From Jiangella gansuensis DSM 44835 (GTDB lineage: Bacteria > Actinomycetota > Actinomycetes > Jiangellales > Jiangellaceae): 64,000 bases of DNA. Both the position numbers and the translations under genes were made by a program. The notes below the pieces were generated by a model. It saw only the letters and a program-made list of their open reading frames with translations, was not told where the DNA came from and searched no databases. The stretch covers positions 248,001 to 312,000 of the forward strand of contig NZ_KI911782.1 of the NCBI RefSeq assembly GCF_000515395.1, written 5' to 3'. Of this stretch, positions 1 through 9,376 are shown in pieces. The number at the start of each line of letters is the position of its first letter. Within the stretch, counting starts at the first letter, position 1.

Positions 1-1028
1 CCACCGGTGCCGTCGGCACGGTCATGCGCGACATCCTCTCCACCCGGCAGGACGTCTGGGGCGAGATCCGGCTCATCGCGTCCGCGCGCTCGGCCGGTCG
101 CCGGCTCACCGTTCGCGGTGAAGAGGTCGAGGTCCAGGCGCTGACCGCCGACGTCTTCGACGGCGTCGACGTCGCCATGTTCGACGTCCCCGACGAGGTG
201 TCCGCCGAGTGGGCGCCGGTCGCCGTCGAGCGCGGCGCCGTCGTGGTCGACAACTCCGGCGCGTTCCGCATGGATCCGGATGTCCCGCTCGTGGTTCCCG
301 AGGTCAACGCGCGGGCGGCACGGCAGCGGCCGCGCGGCATCATCGCCAACCCCAACTGCACCACCCTGACCATGATCGTGGTGCTGGGGGCACTGCACGC
401 CGAGTTGGGGCTGACTGCCGTGCATGCCTCGTCGTACCAGGCCGCGTCCGGTGCCGGTCAGGCCGGCATCGACACGCTGCACGACCAGCTGAACAAGGTC
501 GCCGGCAACCGCGAGCTCGGCACCCACCCGGGTGACGTGCGCCGCGTCGTCGGTTCCGAACTGGGTCCCTTCCCGGCGCCGCTCGCCCTGAACGTCGTCC
601 CGTGGGCGGGGTCGCTGAAGAGCGACGGCTGGAGCTCGGAGGAGCTGAAGATCCGCAACGAGTCGCGGAAGATCCTCGACCTCCCCGACCTCAAGGTATC
701 GGCCACCTGTGTGCGCGTCCCCGTGGTCACCACCCACTCGGTCACCATGCACGCGACGTTCGAGCGTGAGGTCAGCACCGAGCGGGCGTGCGAGATCCTG
801 CGCGACGCTCCTGGCGTGGTTCTCTACGACGACCCGTCCCGCGGCGAGTTCCCCACGCCGGCCGACGTGGTCGGCACCGACCCGACGTGGGTCGGGCGCG
901 TGCGCCGGGCACTCGACGACCCGCAGTCGCTGGAGCTGTTCGTGTGCGGCGACAACCTGCGCAAGGGCGCGGCGCTCAACACCGCGCAGATCGCCGAGCT
1001 GCTGGCCCCGGAGTTCACCACCGCCTGA
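1..1028 (+). CDS. asd: Aspartate-semialdehyde dehydrogenase (5' end outside window)
   Basis: This enzyme reduces aspartyl-4-phosphate to aspartate-4-semialdehyde with NADPH, the branch point to lysine/DAP, methionine and threonine, in the cytosol. The reading frame is already open at the left edge, where TGAVGTVM continues the GxTGxVG nucleotide-binding loop, so only about ten N-terminal residues are missing. The catalytic cysteine is in NPNCTT (codon 357-359). The substrate loop QAASGAGQ and the C-terminal GDNLRKGAALN helix are intact. It ends 9 bp from a convergent HEPN gene. The family assignment is firm. No regulatory region is visible because the promoter lies outside the window. Confidence 0.96.
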   Translation, partial: TGAVGTVMRDILSTRQDVWGEIRLIASARSAGRRLTVRGEEVEVQALTADVFDGVDVAMFDVPDEVSAEWAPVAVERGAVVVDNSGAFRMDPDVPLVVPEVNARAARQRPRGIIANPNCTTLTMIVVLGALHAELGLTAVHASSYQAASGAGQAGIDTLHDQLNKVAGNRELGTHPGDVRRVVGSELGPFPAPLALNVVPWAGSLKSDGWSSEELKIRNESRKILDLPDLKVSATCVRVPVVTTHSVTMHATFEREVSTERACEILRDAPGVVLYDDPSRGEFPTPADVVGTDPTWVGRVRRALDDPQSLELFVCGDNLRKGAALNTAQIAELLAPEFTTA

Positions 1029-1037
1029 CCACGGTGA

Positions 1038-1463
1038 TCACGAGCGAGTTCGAGAGAACTCCTCGGCGGTCTCCACCAGGTGCTTCGCTTGCGGAAGCGC
1101 TGCGGTCACTCGTTGCTGTCCGACGTGCAGGACGCCGTAGTGAGCGTCGTCCTTGACGGACAACAGCCGGCTGAGGTCCCGAGCCATCGTCTCGCCGATG
1201 CCGGTGACCTGCCGGAGCAAGTCGCTGGCTTGCCTGTGATCCTGACCACGTGAGCGCTGGCCCAGCGCGATGCAGCAAACGGCGTCGGAAGCGCCTCTTC
1301 CGGCCAGGACGGCGAGCGACGCGGCCACGTTCGGGGTGGCCAAGTCATCGTCCTGATCGCCCACGAGTTCAGCGACGTCGAGGAAAGCGCGTGCGTGTTC
1401 CAACCGGGCGGCGGCCTGTGCAGGGTCGCATCGTGCTGTCCGTCCACCCGGACGAGCGTTCAT
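1038..1463 (-). CDS. HEPN-domain protein, toxin partner of the adjacent nucleotidyltransferase
   Basis: This is a 141-residue helical protein. Its ATG overlaps the stop of the upstream nucleotidyltransferase gene by 4 bp (ATGA), so the two are translationally coupled. HEPN proteins in such pairs act as RNases with an R-x4-6-H active site. Here the candidate is RSRGQDH at residues 70-76, giving R70-x5-H76. The Tyr that follows His in HepT-type proteins (RX4HXY), the target of AMPylation, is not present at that spot. Family knowledge suggests a toxin neutralised by its MNT partner. The identification as HEPN rests mainly on size, composition and gene pairing, so it is moderately sure. Confidence 0.66.
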   Translation of the reverse strand: MNARPGGRTARCDPAQAAARLEHARAFLDVAELVGDQDDDLATPNVAASLAVLAGRGASDAVCCIALGQRSRGQDHRQASDLLRQVTGIGETMARDLSRLLSVKDDAHYGVLHVGQQRVTAALPQAKHLVETAEEFSRTRS

Positions 1464-2095
1464 GTGCGCCTCCTCTTGACGTCGCGGAGCAGGTCTCGAA
1501 GCCCGCCGCCGGCGAGCGTGATGGAGTCGCGGATCCACTCGTCGACGAGTGGATCCGCGGCCGCCACATGCTCGGACAGCCGATCGATGTCGAGGTGGAA
1601 AGGCTGGCAACGGTTGCCGGTCCAGCTCTCGGTGCGGCGTTGGAGTTCGTCGATCTGCTCCAGCCAGGTTCGATCGTCATCAGCGACGTGGGCCGGCCGG
1701 ACCACGAGGATGTCGATATCGGAGTCGGCGTCGCCATCGCCACGCGCGGTTGAACCGAAGAGCGAAGCATGCGTGGGCGGCGTGTGCCACGATTCGAACT
1801 CGGCCCGCAGCCGCTCTATGAAGGTCCGCCGGACCGACGCCAGGATTTCGACTGCCGGCCATGCGAGATGGTCACGGTTCGCCTCATAGAAGACCGCTGA
1901 ACTACGCTCATCGGCCCGAACCACTCCTTGCCCGACGAGGCGTGCCAGGGCTAGGCGTATCCCATTGGGGGAGCCGATACCGGCCAGCTGCTGGACCTCA
2001 CGCCCGGTGAGCGGACGAGTCGTGCGCGCCAGCACCATGAGCACGGGGCCGTCAAGGGTAGGGACGATCGAACGAATCGGAAGAGCAACGTCCAT
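1460..2095 (-). CDS. Winged-helix plus minimal nucleotidyltransferase (MNT) protein
   Basis: This 211-residue protein has two parts. Residues 10-90 look like a winged helix (REVQQLAGIGSPNGIRLALARLVGQG...). Residues 108-200 are a nucleotidyltransferase with the GSTARGD...DSDIDILVV signature at 114-131, where D126 and D128 would bind metal. MNT proteins paired with HEPN toxins transfer AMP to the toxin and silence it. The extra DNA-binding domain suggests this antitoxin also represses its own operon. It starts at ATG 2095 and is the first gene of a two-gene operon with the HEPN protein. The nucleotidyltransferase call is firm and the antitoxin role is inferred from context. Confidence 0.85.
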   Translation of the reverse strand: MDVALPIRSIVPTLDGPVLMVLARTTRPLTGREVQQLAGIGSPNGIRLALARLVGQGVVRADERSSAVFYEANRDHLAWPAVEILASVRRTFIERLRAEFESWHTPPTHASLFGSTARGDGDADSDIDILVVRPAHVADDDRTWLEQIDELQRRTESWTGNRCQPFHLDIDRLSEHVAAADPLVDEWIRDSITLAGGGLRDLLRDVKRRRT

Positions 2096-2188
2096 GGTGG
2101 CACCATTCTGCGCACGTGCTCAGTTTCATGACTACGTGTGCAGAATAGTGGCCATCGAAACGCCGCGCCACCCTCCCAGCAGCACGAG

Positions 2189-2641
2189 CTAGGAAAGCCG
2201 TGCTTTGACGGCGGCGGCGACCTTGCTGCCCTCGACGCGACCCAGGACCTTCGGCTGCACGATCTTCATGACCTTGCCCATGTCGCGCGGCGACTCCGCG
2301 CCGGCCTCGGCGATGGCAGCCGTCACGATCTCGTCCAGCTCGGCGTCGGTGAGTGGCTGAGGCAGGTAGTCGGCGATGACGGCGGCCTCGGCCTCCTCCT
2401 GCTCGGCGCTGTCGGGCCGGCCGCCGCTGCGGAACGCCTCGGCGGCTTCGCGGCGACGCTTCGTCTCGCGGGTGAGAACGGCGGTGACTTCGTCGTCGGT
2501 CAGCTCGCGTGCCTCGGAGCCGGCCACCTCCTCGGTGCCGATGGCGGCCAGCACCATCCGGAGGGTGGACTTGCGCACGTCGTCTTTGGCGCGCATGGCC
2601 GTGGTCAGGTCGGCTCGGAGTCGGTCCTTGAGTGCTGCCAT
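2189..2641 (-). CDS. GatB/YqeY domain-containing protein
   Basis: This 150-residue protein matches the YqeY family over its full length: an N-terminal MAALKDRLRADLTTAMRAKD helix, the middle motif EAFRSGGRPD and a C-terminal GKVMKIVQPKVLGRVEGSKV block. The family resembles the C-terminal tRNA-binding domain of GatB, but free-standing YqeY has no settled biochemical role. It is a single gene on the minus strand, with 44 bp to the end of the MFS gene upstream. The start at 2641 gives the usual family length. Confidence 0.93.
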   Translation of the reverse strand: MAALKDRLRADLTTAMRAKDDVRKSTLRMVLAAIGTEEVAGSEARELTDDEVTAVLTRETKRRREAAEAFRSGGRPDSAEQEEAEAAVIADYLPQPLTDAELDEIVTAAIAEAGAESPRDMGKVMKIVQPKVLGRVEGSKVAAAVKARLS

Positions 2642-2685
2642 GCGCCTAGTCTGCCGTGTTCGGTGGGCCGGCGGCACCGAGGCTG

Positions 2686-4200
2686 TCAGTGTCCGTGCGT
2701 TGTCGGCAGGCCCGGTGCTGGGGGACAGGGCGCGGACGGGGCGCTTGCCTCGCCCGCCGTCTCGGCCTCGCCGGCGGGCACCGGTGCGCCGGCCGGCTCC
2801 GTCGCCGGCGGTTCGGTCAGCGCCTGCGGGCGAATAGCCGCCGCCGCCACCACGCCGAGCACCAGCAGGCCCGCGCACACGAGCATCGCGATCCGGTAGG
2901 CGTCGGTGAGCTGGACAGGGTCGGCATACGCTTCGCCGGACAGCCCGGCGACGGCTGGCAGAGCGGCCACCGCGATCAGCCCGGCAGCGCGCGAGACGCC
3001 GTTGTTGACTCCGCTGGCGATTCCGGCCAGGTGTTGCGGTGCCGACGCCATCACTGTCGCCGTCAGCGTCGGCACCAGTATCGTCAGGCCGATGCCGAGC
3101 AGCGTCACGCCCGGCAGGACACCGGCCACGTACCCGTCGCCGGCGTCGACGGCGGACAGCAGCGCGATGCCGACGGCGCCGCATGCCGTGCCGACCACCA
3201 GCGGCGGCCGGACCCCGAACCGGGCGGCCAGGTCCGCGGAGCGGCCGGAGAACAGCAGCATCAGGATGGTGATGGGCAGTGTCGCGATGCCGGCTTCGAG
3301 TGGACTCCACTCCAACGACACCTGCAGCTGCATGATCAGGAAGAACATGACGCCGGACAGTCCCGCGTAGACGGCGAACGTCATGATGTTGATGCCGCTG
3401 AAGGTACGGTCGGCGAACAGCGACAGCGGCACCATCGGATGCGCCGCCACCCGCTCCCGGTACAGGAAGGCCGCCGCGGCCAGCACGGACGCCACCGCCA
3501 TGGTGACGTTCGCTGCCGACGCGCCGGTTTCGGGCCAGCTGATCAGGGCGTACGTGCTGGCGCCGAGTGCCACCGCGCCCAGCACCGCGCCGGGGACGTC
3601 GAACCGTCCGCCGGCCTCCTCGTCCCGGCTCTCCGGTGCGCTGACGGTGATCAGCCACACCGTCACCACGGCCAGTGGCACGTTGATGCCGAACACCCAA
3701 CGCCAGTCGAACTCCAGCAGCCAGCCGCCCAGCAGCGGCCCGATGACGCCGGACACCCCGGTCAGGCCGGCCCAGGCGCCGATGGCCCGGGGACGGTCGT
3801 CCGGGTGCATGGTGGTCTGCAGGATCGCGAGTGCGCCGGGGGTCAGCAGCGCCCCGCCGATGCCCTGCAGCGCCCGGGCGCCGATCAGTACCTCCGCGTT
3901 GGGCGCCAGCGCGCACAGCACCGACGCGACCGTGAACCACACGACGCCGACGGTGAAGATGCGCCGGCGGCCGAGCCGGTCGCCGAGCGCACCCCCGAGG
4001 AGGATCAGCGCGGCCAGCGTCAGCGTGTAGGCGTTGACGGTCCACTGCAGCGCGGCCAGGTTCGCGTCGAGCTCGCGGCCGATGGTCGGCAGGGCGACGT
4101 TGACCACGGTGCCGTCGAGGAAGGCCATCCCGGAGCCCAGAGCGGTCGCGGTCAGGAGCGCCCGGCCGCGCGGAGTGCTGAGGCGTAGGCCGTCGTCCAT
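2686..4200 (-). CDS. MFS drug exporter, DHA2 (14-TM) family
   Basis: This is a 504-residue integral membrane protein. Family motifs are visible: LDGTVVNVALPTI in TM1 (motif D1), GDRLGRRR in loop 2-3 (motif A), and GPLLGGWLL (motif C, typical of drug/H+ antiporters). Fourteen membrane segments fit the EmrB/QacA branch, which exports drugs in exchange for protons. The C-terminus is an Ala/Pro/Glu-rich tail. I chose the ATG at 4200; an upstream ATG at 4266 would run into the start of the divergent phosphoesterase gene. No adjacent regulator gives a clue to the substrate. Confidence 0.93.
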   Translation of the reverse strand: MDDGLRLSTPRGRALLTATALGSGMAFLDGTVVNVALPTIGRELDANLAALQWTVNAYTLTLAALILLGGALGDRLGRRRIFTVGVVWFTVASVLCALAPNAEVLIGARALQGIGGALLTPGALAILQTTMHPDDRPRAIGAWAGLTGVSGVIGPLLGGWLLEFDWRWVFGINVPLAVVTVWLITVSAPESRDEEAGGRFDVPGAVLGAVALGASTYALISWPETGASAANVTMAVASVLAAAAFLYRERVAAHPMVPLSLFADRTFSGINIMTFAVYAGLSGVMFFLIMQLQVSLEWSPLEAGIATLPITILMLLFSGRSADLAARFGVRPPLVVGTACGAVGIALLSAVDAGDGYVAGVLPGVTLLGIGLTILVPTLTATVMASAPQHLAGIASGVNNGVSRAAGLIAVAALPAVAGLSGEAYADPVQLTDAYRIAMLVCAGLLVLGVVAAAAIRPQALTEPPATEPAGAPVPAGEAETAGEASAPSAPCPPAPGLPTTHGH

Positions 4201-4264
4201 GAAGAAGGAGCGTAGCCGCCGAATCGGTCGACAAGGCAATGTCGGACTATGGGAGTCTGGAGGC

Positions 4265-5188
4265 ATGGTCGTGAAACAGGTGGCGCTCGGAGCGGCCGTG
4301 GCAGCCGCCGCCGGGCTGGCCTACGCGGCCGGCTATGAAGTCAGGTCGTATCGGCTGCGGCGGTTCGACGTGCCGGTGCTGGCACCAGGCAGCCGGCCGC
4401 TACGGGTACTGCACGTGTCCGACCTGCACCTGATCCCTGGGCAACGCTCGAAGGCGGCGTGGGTACGGCGGCTGGCGGCACTCGAGCCGGACCTCGTCGT
4501 GAACACCGGCGACAACCTCGCCCACCCGGACGCGGTGCCGGCCGTGCTGGACGCGCTCGGTCCGCTGCTGGCCCTTCCGGGCGTCTTCGTGTTCGGGTCC
4601 AACGACTATTACCGGCCGCAGCCGAAGAACCCGGCCCGGTACCTGCGTTCCCTGGACGACATCCTCGACGAGAACGCCCGCGACCAAGCCGGCGCCGTCG
4701 ACCTGCCGTGGAAGGAGCTGCGCGACGAGTTGCGCTCCGGCGGCTGGCTGGACCTCAACAACGCCCACGGGTCCCTGACGGTGGACGGCCGCCGGATCGC
4801 CTTCGCCGGCGTCGACGACCCGCACCTCGGCCGCGACCGGCTCGAGGACATCGCCGGACCGGCCGACTCCTCCGCCGATCTGACCGTCGGCGTCTCGCAT
4901 GCGCCGTACCTGCGGGTGCTCGACCACTTCCGCGCCTACGGTTACCGGCTGCTGCTGGCTGGGCACACCCACGGTGGCCAGCTCTGCGTCCCCGGCTTCG
5001 GCGCACTGGTCACCAACTGCGACCTCGACCGCAAGCGCGTCAAGGGCGTGTCGCGGCACCCGGCGGTGGGCGGCGCCGACGCGGCGTGGCTGCACGTGTC
5101 CGCCGGATTGGGCACGTCACCGTACGCGCCCGTACGATTCGCCTGCCCGCCGGAGGCGACGTTGCTCACCCTCACCGGCTCCCGGTGA
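4265..5188 (+). CDS. Membrane-anchored metallophosphoesterase (YkuE/PgpH-like calcineurin fold)
   Basis: This 307-residue protein begins with a short hydrophobic anchor (residues 5-22). The calcineurin-like metal motifs follow in order: DLHL, GDN, GSND (a variant of GNHD), SHAP and GHTHGGQ, as in YkuE-type phosphoesterases associated with the membrane. The substrate is not known from sequence. The gene is divergent from the MFS exporter, with 64 bp between the starts. It is followed by tRNA-Pro. Confidence 0.93.
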   Translation: MVVKQVALGAAVAAAAGLAYAAGYEVRSYRLRRFDVPVLAPGSRPLRVLHVSDLHLIPGQRSKAAWVRRLAALEPDLVVNTGDNLAHPDAVPAVLDALGPLLALPGVFVFGSNDYYRPQPKNPARYLRSLDDILDENARDQAGAVDLPWKELRDELRSGGWLDLNNAHGSLTVDGRRIAFAGVDDPHLGRDRLEDIAGPADSSADLTVGVSHAPYLRVLDHFRAYGYRLLLAGHTHGGQLCVPGFGALVTNCDLDRKRVKGVSRHPAVGGADAAWLHVSAGLGTSPYAPVRFACPPEATLLTLTGSR

Positions 5189-5247
5189 CCGACCACTGAA
5201 CCGGATTTCGATCCTGGGCCGGGCTCGGATATGCTGGCCCGGCAGAT

Positions 5248-5324
<77 letters not shown>

Positions 5325-5342
5325 TTCATCATCGCCGTGCGC

Positions 5343-5365
5343 GAGCCCTCTCCGGAGGGCTCTTC
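5343..5365 (+). terminator. Hairpin terminator after tRNA-Pro
   Basis: GAGCCCTC, a TCCG loop and GAGGGCTC form a perfect 8-bp stem 18 nt after the tRNA, followed by TTCT. It probably ends the tRNA transcript. Confidence 0.75.
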
Positions 5366-5522
5366 TGCGTCTGAGGGGTCGTACCCGCCGGACCGGGTCG
5401 GCGGACCGCCAGCGCACCCGGCGTCTGGGCGCTGACCCCATACATCGGGTCCGGGTATCCCCACCTTCACGATGCCGGTGAGCACCCGTGTCATCGGGGC
5501 GGTTGATCGGCAGGGTGGAAGC

Positions 5523-6998
5523 ATGCCCACGAACGTCGCGCCCTCGGCGTCCTCGACTCTCCCACCAGCCACGAGTCCGGTGGCTCGGCCTACCCGCGAC
5601 CCGATCCTGGACGTGTTGCGCGTCTTCGGGATCGCGCTCGTGGTGCTCCAGCACTGGCTCATGCCGGTGCTGGCGTACGACGATTCGCAACTGCAGACGG
5701 GGAACGCGCTGAGCGCGCCCGGCGCCTGGATCGTCACCTGGGTGAGTCAGGTCATGCCGTTCGTCTTCATCGCTTCCGGTGCGGCCGCCGCGATCAGTTT
5801 GCGACGACGGACGGCCCGGCCCGACGGTGGTGGTGGCCGGGCCGCGGGGCAGACCGTGGCACCGTGGATCGCGGCGCGGCTGCAACGCCTTGCCCTGCCG
5901 GTGCTGGCGCTCGCGGCCGTGTGGATCGTCCTGCCGCACCTCATGCTCGTCGCAGGGCTGCCGTCGCAGCCGGTGGAGCTGGCCGGCGAGTTCGTCGGTG
6001 CGCTGCTCTGGTTCCTCATCGTGTTGGTGCTGATCTCCAGCCTCACCCCGGTCCTGGAGCGGATCGCGGATCGCTTCCGCGGTTGGGAACTCCTCGCCGC
6101 CGCGGCCGGGGCGCTGCTGGTCGATCTGGTCCGGTTCACCGGCTGGGAGCCGCTCGGCTACGTCAACGTGCTCATGGTCTGGGGTGCGGTGTACCAGATC
6201 GGTATCCACTACTCCCGCGGGCGGCTGACCTGGATGCGCGGCTGGCGGGCGTGGGCGGTTGCCGCCATGGCGTTCGGCGTGGTGGCGCTCGCCGTCGGTG
6301 CCGGGCCGTACCCGCCGAGCATGATCGGCATGCCGGGCGCCGAGGCGTCGAACATGAACCCGCCCGGAGCCGTGCTGCTGGCCCTGACAGCCGGGCAGCT
6401 CGGAATCGCCATGGCGCTGCGTCCGGCGATCGTGCGCTGGGCCCGCCAGCCGGTGGTGGACGCTCTCCTGCAGCGTGCCAACTCCTCGGCCATGACGCTG
6501 TACCTCTGGCACACGCCGGCGCTGGTGCTGGTCGCCGGTGTCGTCGTGCTCGGGCTCGGCGGGCACACGCCGGACCCGACCACGTGGGCCTGGTGGGAGC
6601 GGCTCCCGACCTGGCTGTTCCTGCTGGCGATGACGGTGTCCGTGCTGGTCAAGCGGGTGGCGCCGGTCGAGCGGATCGTGCTGCCGATGCGCGATGTGAG
6701 TGTTCGGCGGGTGACGGCAGCGACCGTGCTCGTGGCGGCGGGCCTGCTCGGGCTCACCGTGGTCGGTTTCGGGCCGTCCGTGACGTTCGCGCTGGTCGGT
6801 CCGGTGACCTCGACCGCGGCCATCGCCGCTGGTCTTCTCCTGCTCGTCAGGTGGCCCGCGGCAGGCATGGTTCAACGCCGTCGTGAGCTGGGAGGACGGT
6901 CGTCGTCCAGTCGCGGAGTGCGGACGAGCGCGAGAACGCTGAGTGCTGCCAACACGGCAGCCGTTCCCATCGCCAGCCGCATGCCGGTGATGGTGTAG
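5523..6998 (+). CDS. Acyltransferase-3-type multi-pass membrane protein
   Basis: This 491-residue protein has about ten hydrophobic segments and the layout of acyltransferase family 3 proteins: an N-terminal RDPILDVLRVFGIALVVLQH stretch with the expected histidine in TM1, and a late LYLWHTPAL motif. Such proteins O-acylate sugars or other cell-surface molecules; the acceptor is unknown. ATG 5523 is preferred over 5472 because GGTGG lies just upstream. The last 127 bp overlap the end of the convergent MFS gene, and the final 40 residues are polar and low in family character. The true protein may have acquired a run-on tail. Confidence 0.86.
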   Translation: MPTNVAPSASSTLPPATSPVARPTRDPILDVLRVFGIALVVLQHWLMPVLAYDDSQLQTGNALSAPGAWIVTWVSQVMPFVFIASGAAAAISLRRRTARPDGGGGRAAGQTVAPWIAARLQRLALPVLALAAVWIVLPHLMLVAGLPSQPVELAGEFVGALLWFLIVLVLISSLTPVLERIADRFRGWELLAAAAGALLVDLVRFTGWEPLGYVNVLMVWGAVYQIGIHYSRGRLTWMRGWRAWAVAAMAFGVVALAVGAGPYPPSMIGMPGAEASNMNPPGAVLLALTAGQLGIAMALRPAIVRWARQPVVDALLQRANSSAMTLYLWHTPALVLVAGVVVLGLGGHTPDPTTWAWWERLPTWLFLLAMTVSVLVKRVAPVERIVLPMRDVSVRRVTAATVLVAAGLLGLTVVGFGPSVTFALVGPVTSTAAIAAGLLLLVRWPAAGMVQRRRELGGRSSSSRGVRTSARTLSAANTAAVPIASRMPVMV

Positions 6999-8263
6999 CC
7001 GGGTAGGGCCCACAGCGTGGTCGCCAGGGCAGGGCCGAAGGCGATGCCGATCTGGCGGACCAAGCTCGTCGACGCCCCTGTGGTGCCCATCAGGTGGCGC
7101 GGTGCGTGGTTCATGGCCATCGTCTGGTTCGGCCCGGCGAGCAGACCGGCGCCCACTCCGATGACGGCCAGCCGCCAGCTCAGCTCGGCCATGCCCCATC
7201 CCTGCGCCAGCGGGACCATCAGGGTCACCCCGAGCGTGACCACCACGGCGCCAACACCGGTCACCCGGCGCGGCGTGAACCGGTCCGCGAGAGCGCCGCC
7301 GATCAGGCCGAAGGCCATCGTGGCGAGCGGGAACGCGAGCATGGTCAGGCCCACCTCGGCGGGCGTCGCGCCGGCCGCGCGTTGAAGGTGGAACGGGACG
7401 AGGAACGCGATGACCATGACCGCGGTCATCTCGGTCACGAGCACCAGATGAGGGCCCAGCATGCCCGGTGCTCGCAGCAGCTCTCGAACCGTCCCGCTGC
7501 TGGGATGCCGGTACCACAGCAGGACGAACGGAAGCGCCAACGGTGCCAGCACCAGCCAGCCGGGCCCGTACTCGGCCGTGAAGGTCAGCGACAGCATCAA
7601 GGCGACCGCGGCCGTCGCGAGCAGCGCGATCTCCCCCAGGAAGCCGCGGCCAGGGAGGCGCAGCGCCGAGCCGGACGGCAGCTGGGTGAGACCGATCGCG
7701 ATCACGATCAGACCGACGGGCACGTTCAGGTAGAAGATCCACTGCCAACCGGCATGTTCGACGAGCAGCCCGCCGAGGACTGGACCGCTCACGCCGCCCA
7801 GCGGTCCGAGCGTCATCACGATTCCCATGGCGCGCCCGCGCTGATCGGGCCGTGATGTCACGGTGGTCAGCACCGGGATCAGCGCGAACAGCACCGCGGC
7901 GAAGGCGCCTTGGAGCACCCGTGCCGCGATCAGCCAGCCGATGCTCGGCGCCAGTCCCACGGCCATGCTGGTGAGGACGAAGCCCGCCACGGCGAAGACC
8001 AGCGCGTTCCGGTGGCCCACCCCGTTCAGCCACCGCCCGCTCGGCAGCGACAGGGCGATCATCGGAAGGACGTAGCCCAGGACGATCCACTGCGTGAGGC
8101 TGGTGCCGATGCCGAAGTCGTTCTCGATGGTCGGTAGCGCGACGTTGACCACCGTGGTGTCCAGCTGCGCCATGAAGACGGCGACGCCGGTGGCTGCGAC
8201 CACGAGCCAGTTGGTTCGCCGCGGCGCCTGCGCATCGGGAACTGCCGGCTGAGCTGTCGTCAT
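6872..8263 (-). CDS. MFS drug exporter (EmrB/QacA-like)
   Basis: This 463-residue transporter has LDTTVVNVALPTI in TM1, GRWLNGVGHRN at the motif A position and GPVLGGLLVE (motif C). About fourteen membrane spans are expected. Its ATG overlaps the stop codon of the upstream epimerase gene by one base (TGATG), so the two form a coupled operon. The operon lies beside a two-component system and may be controlled by it (see the shared palindrome at 9275). Confidence 0.93.
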   Translation of the reverse strand: MTTAQPAVPDAQAPRRTNWLVVAATGVAVFMAQLDTTVVNVALPTIENDFGIGTSLTQWIVLGYVLPMIALSLPSGRWLNGVGHRNALVFAVAGFVLTSMAVGLAPSIGWLIAARVLQGAFAAVLFALIPVLTTVTSRPDQRGRAMGIVMTLGPLGGVSGPVLGGLLVEHAGWQWIFYLNVPVGLIVIAIGLTQLPSGSALRLPGRGFLGEIALLATAAVALMLSLTFTAEYGPGWLVLAPLALPFVLLWYRHPSSGTVRELLRAPGMLGPHLVLVTEMTAVMVIAFLVPFHLQRAAGATPAEVGLTMLAFPLATMAFGLIGGALADRFTPRRVTGVGAVVVTLGVTLMVPLAQGWGMAELSWRLAVIGVGAGLLAGPNQTMAMNHAPRHLMGTTGASTSLVRQIGIAFGPALATTLWALPGYTITGMRLAMGTAAVLAALSVLALVRTPRLDDDRPPSSRRR

Positions 8264-9207
8264 CACGACGCGTCCGCCGCCGCCAATCCGCCCAGTTCGG
8301 TGGCGAACCCCGCGCGCCACGACGCGTACCGCGGCTTCCAGTCGAGGGCGTTCTTGGCGCGGGTGTTGTCCGCTCCCCGCAGCTGGGACATGAAGGCGAC
8401 GCCCCACGAACCGACCGCGAGCCGAGCGAGGAACGCGGGCGCGGTCTTGGGCTGGGGTGCGCCGATGAGCCTCGCCAGGAACGGGAGCCACTCGCTCATG
8501 CGGGCCGGCTCGTCGTCGACGACGTTCAGGACGCCGGCCTCGTCGCTGTCCAGGGCCGCGACGACGGCCGAGGCGATGTCGACGGTGTGCGAGAACGAGA
8601 ACGTCGCCGCGCCACCGCTGACGAGGGGCATCTTGCCTGCTCTCACCTGACGAAGGAGCGACCCGTCCGGCGCATAGATAGTTCCCGGGCCGTACACGTG
8701 GCCGAGCCGCAGGACCAGCCCGCCGGCGTCCCGGGTCGACTGTTCCAGCTCGCGGAGGGCGGCCAGGACCGGGACGAATGGTTTCGGCGGCTTGCGCCAC
8801 AACGGCGCGTCCTCGTTCGCAGGGCCATCCCCGTGGGGGTCGTACGCGTACGCGAGTCCTTGCGCGATCATCCGCTCGACGCCACCGGCGGCGGCGATCA
8901 GGTTGCGTGTGCCCTCGGTGCGGAGCCGGTTGGTCAGCGTGAACTGCTCGGCGAGCCGCTTCGGATCGATCTCCGGCGGAATCGCGGTCAGCATGTTCAC
9001 GACCGCATCCGGAGCCGCCTCGTCGACGGCACGTTGGATCGACGAGCGGTCCAAGGCGTCGCCGACGACGATCCGGACACCCGCCAGGCCGGCATCCGCG
9101 CCCGGAGCGCTCCTGGCCAGGCCGACGACGTCGTGCCCGGCAGCGACCAGGGCAGGACACAACTGACGGCCGATCACCCCGGTGGCTCCCGCGACCAGAA
9201 CGCGCAT
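8263..9207 (-). CDS. NAD(P)-dependent epimerase/dehydratase family protein
   Basis: This is a 314-residue extended short-chain dehydrogenase. The N-terminal MRVLVAGATGVIGRQL contains the GxxGxxG dinucleotide loop. The catalytic Tyr-x3-Lys is not obvious: the expected region reads AQGLAYAYDPHG, so the active site may be atypical. Two ATGs follow the ribosome site GGAGG; the second (9207) has the better 4-nt spacing. It forms an operon with the MFS gene downstream. The substrate is unknown; a role in modifying the exported compound is a guess from context. Confidence 0.9.
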   Translation of the reverse strand: MRVLVAGATGVIGRQLCPALVAAGHDVVGLARSAPGADAGLAGVRIVVGDALDRSSIQRAVDEAAPDAVVNMLTAIPPEIDPKRLAEQFTLTNRLRTEGTRNLIAAAGGVERMIAQGLAYAYDPHGDGPANEDAPLWRKPPKPFVPVLAALRELEQSTRDAGGLVLRLGHVYGPGTIYAPDGSLLRQVRAGKMPLVSGGAATFSFSHTVDIASAVVAALDSDEAGVLNVVDDEPARMSEWLPFLARLIGAPQPKTAPAFLARLAVGSWGVAFMSQLRGADNTRAKNALDWKPRYASWRAGFATELGGLAAADAS

Positions 9208-9274
9208 CATTCCTCCAAGCGATCGGCAGTCGGATACGCCGTTCACGCTCGCAGCGCGGGCCCGGTCACCACCA

Positions 9275-9291
9275 GTGCTCAGCGCACTGAC
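9275..9291 (+). promoter_or_regulatory. Candidate response-regulator site upstream of the epimerase-MFS operon
   Basis: GTGCTCAG, four bases, CTGAC. The same 13 fixed bases occur in inverted orientation just upstream of the response regulator gene (9997-10013). The centre is a palindrome, TCAG-N4-CTGA, as expected for a NarL-type dimer. Function is inferred. Confidence 0.45.
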
Positions 9292-9376
9292 TGACCGCGC
9301 GGACGCATCGGCCGGACATGCAATCCGCACCGTGCGCGGGACGGGTGCGACAGGGGTCCGGTGCGAATCGCGGTGC

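Noticed and set aside
2656-4188. Long plus-strand frame (510 codons) opposite the MFS gene
   Set aside because: It is antisense to a clear membrane transporter, has no domain sense and is made of GC-rich codons; a typical mirror frame in high-GC DNA.
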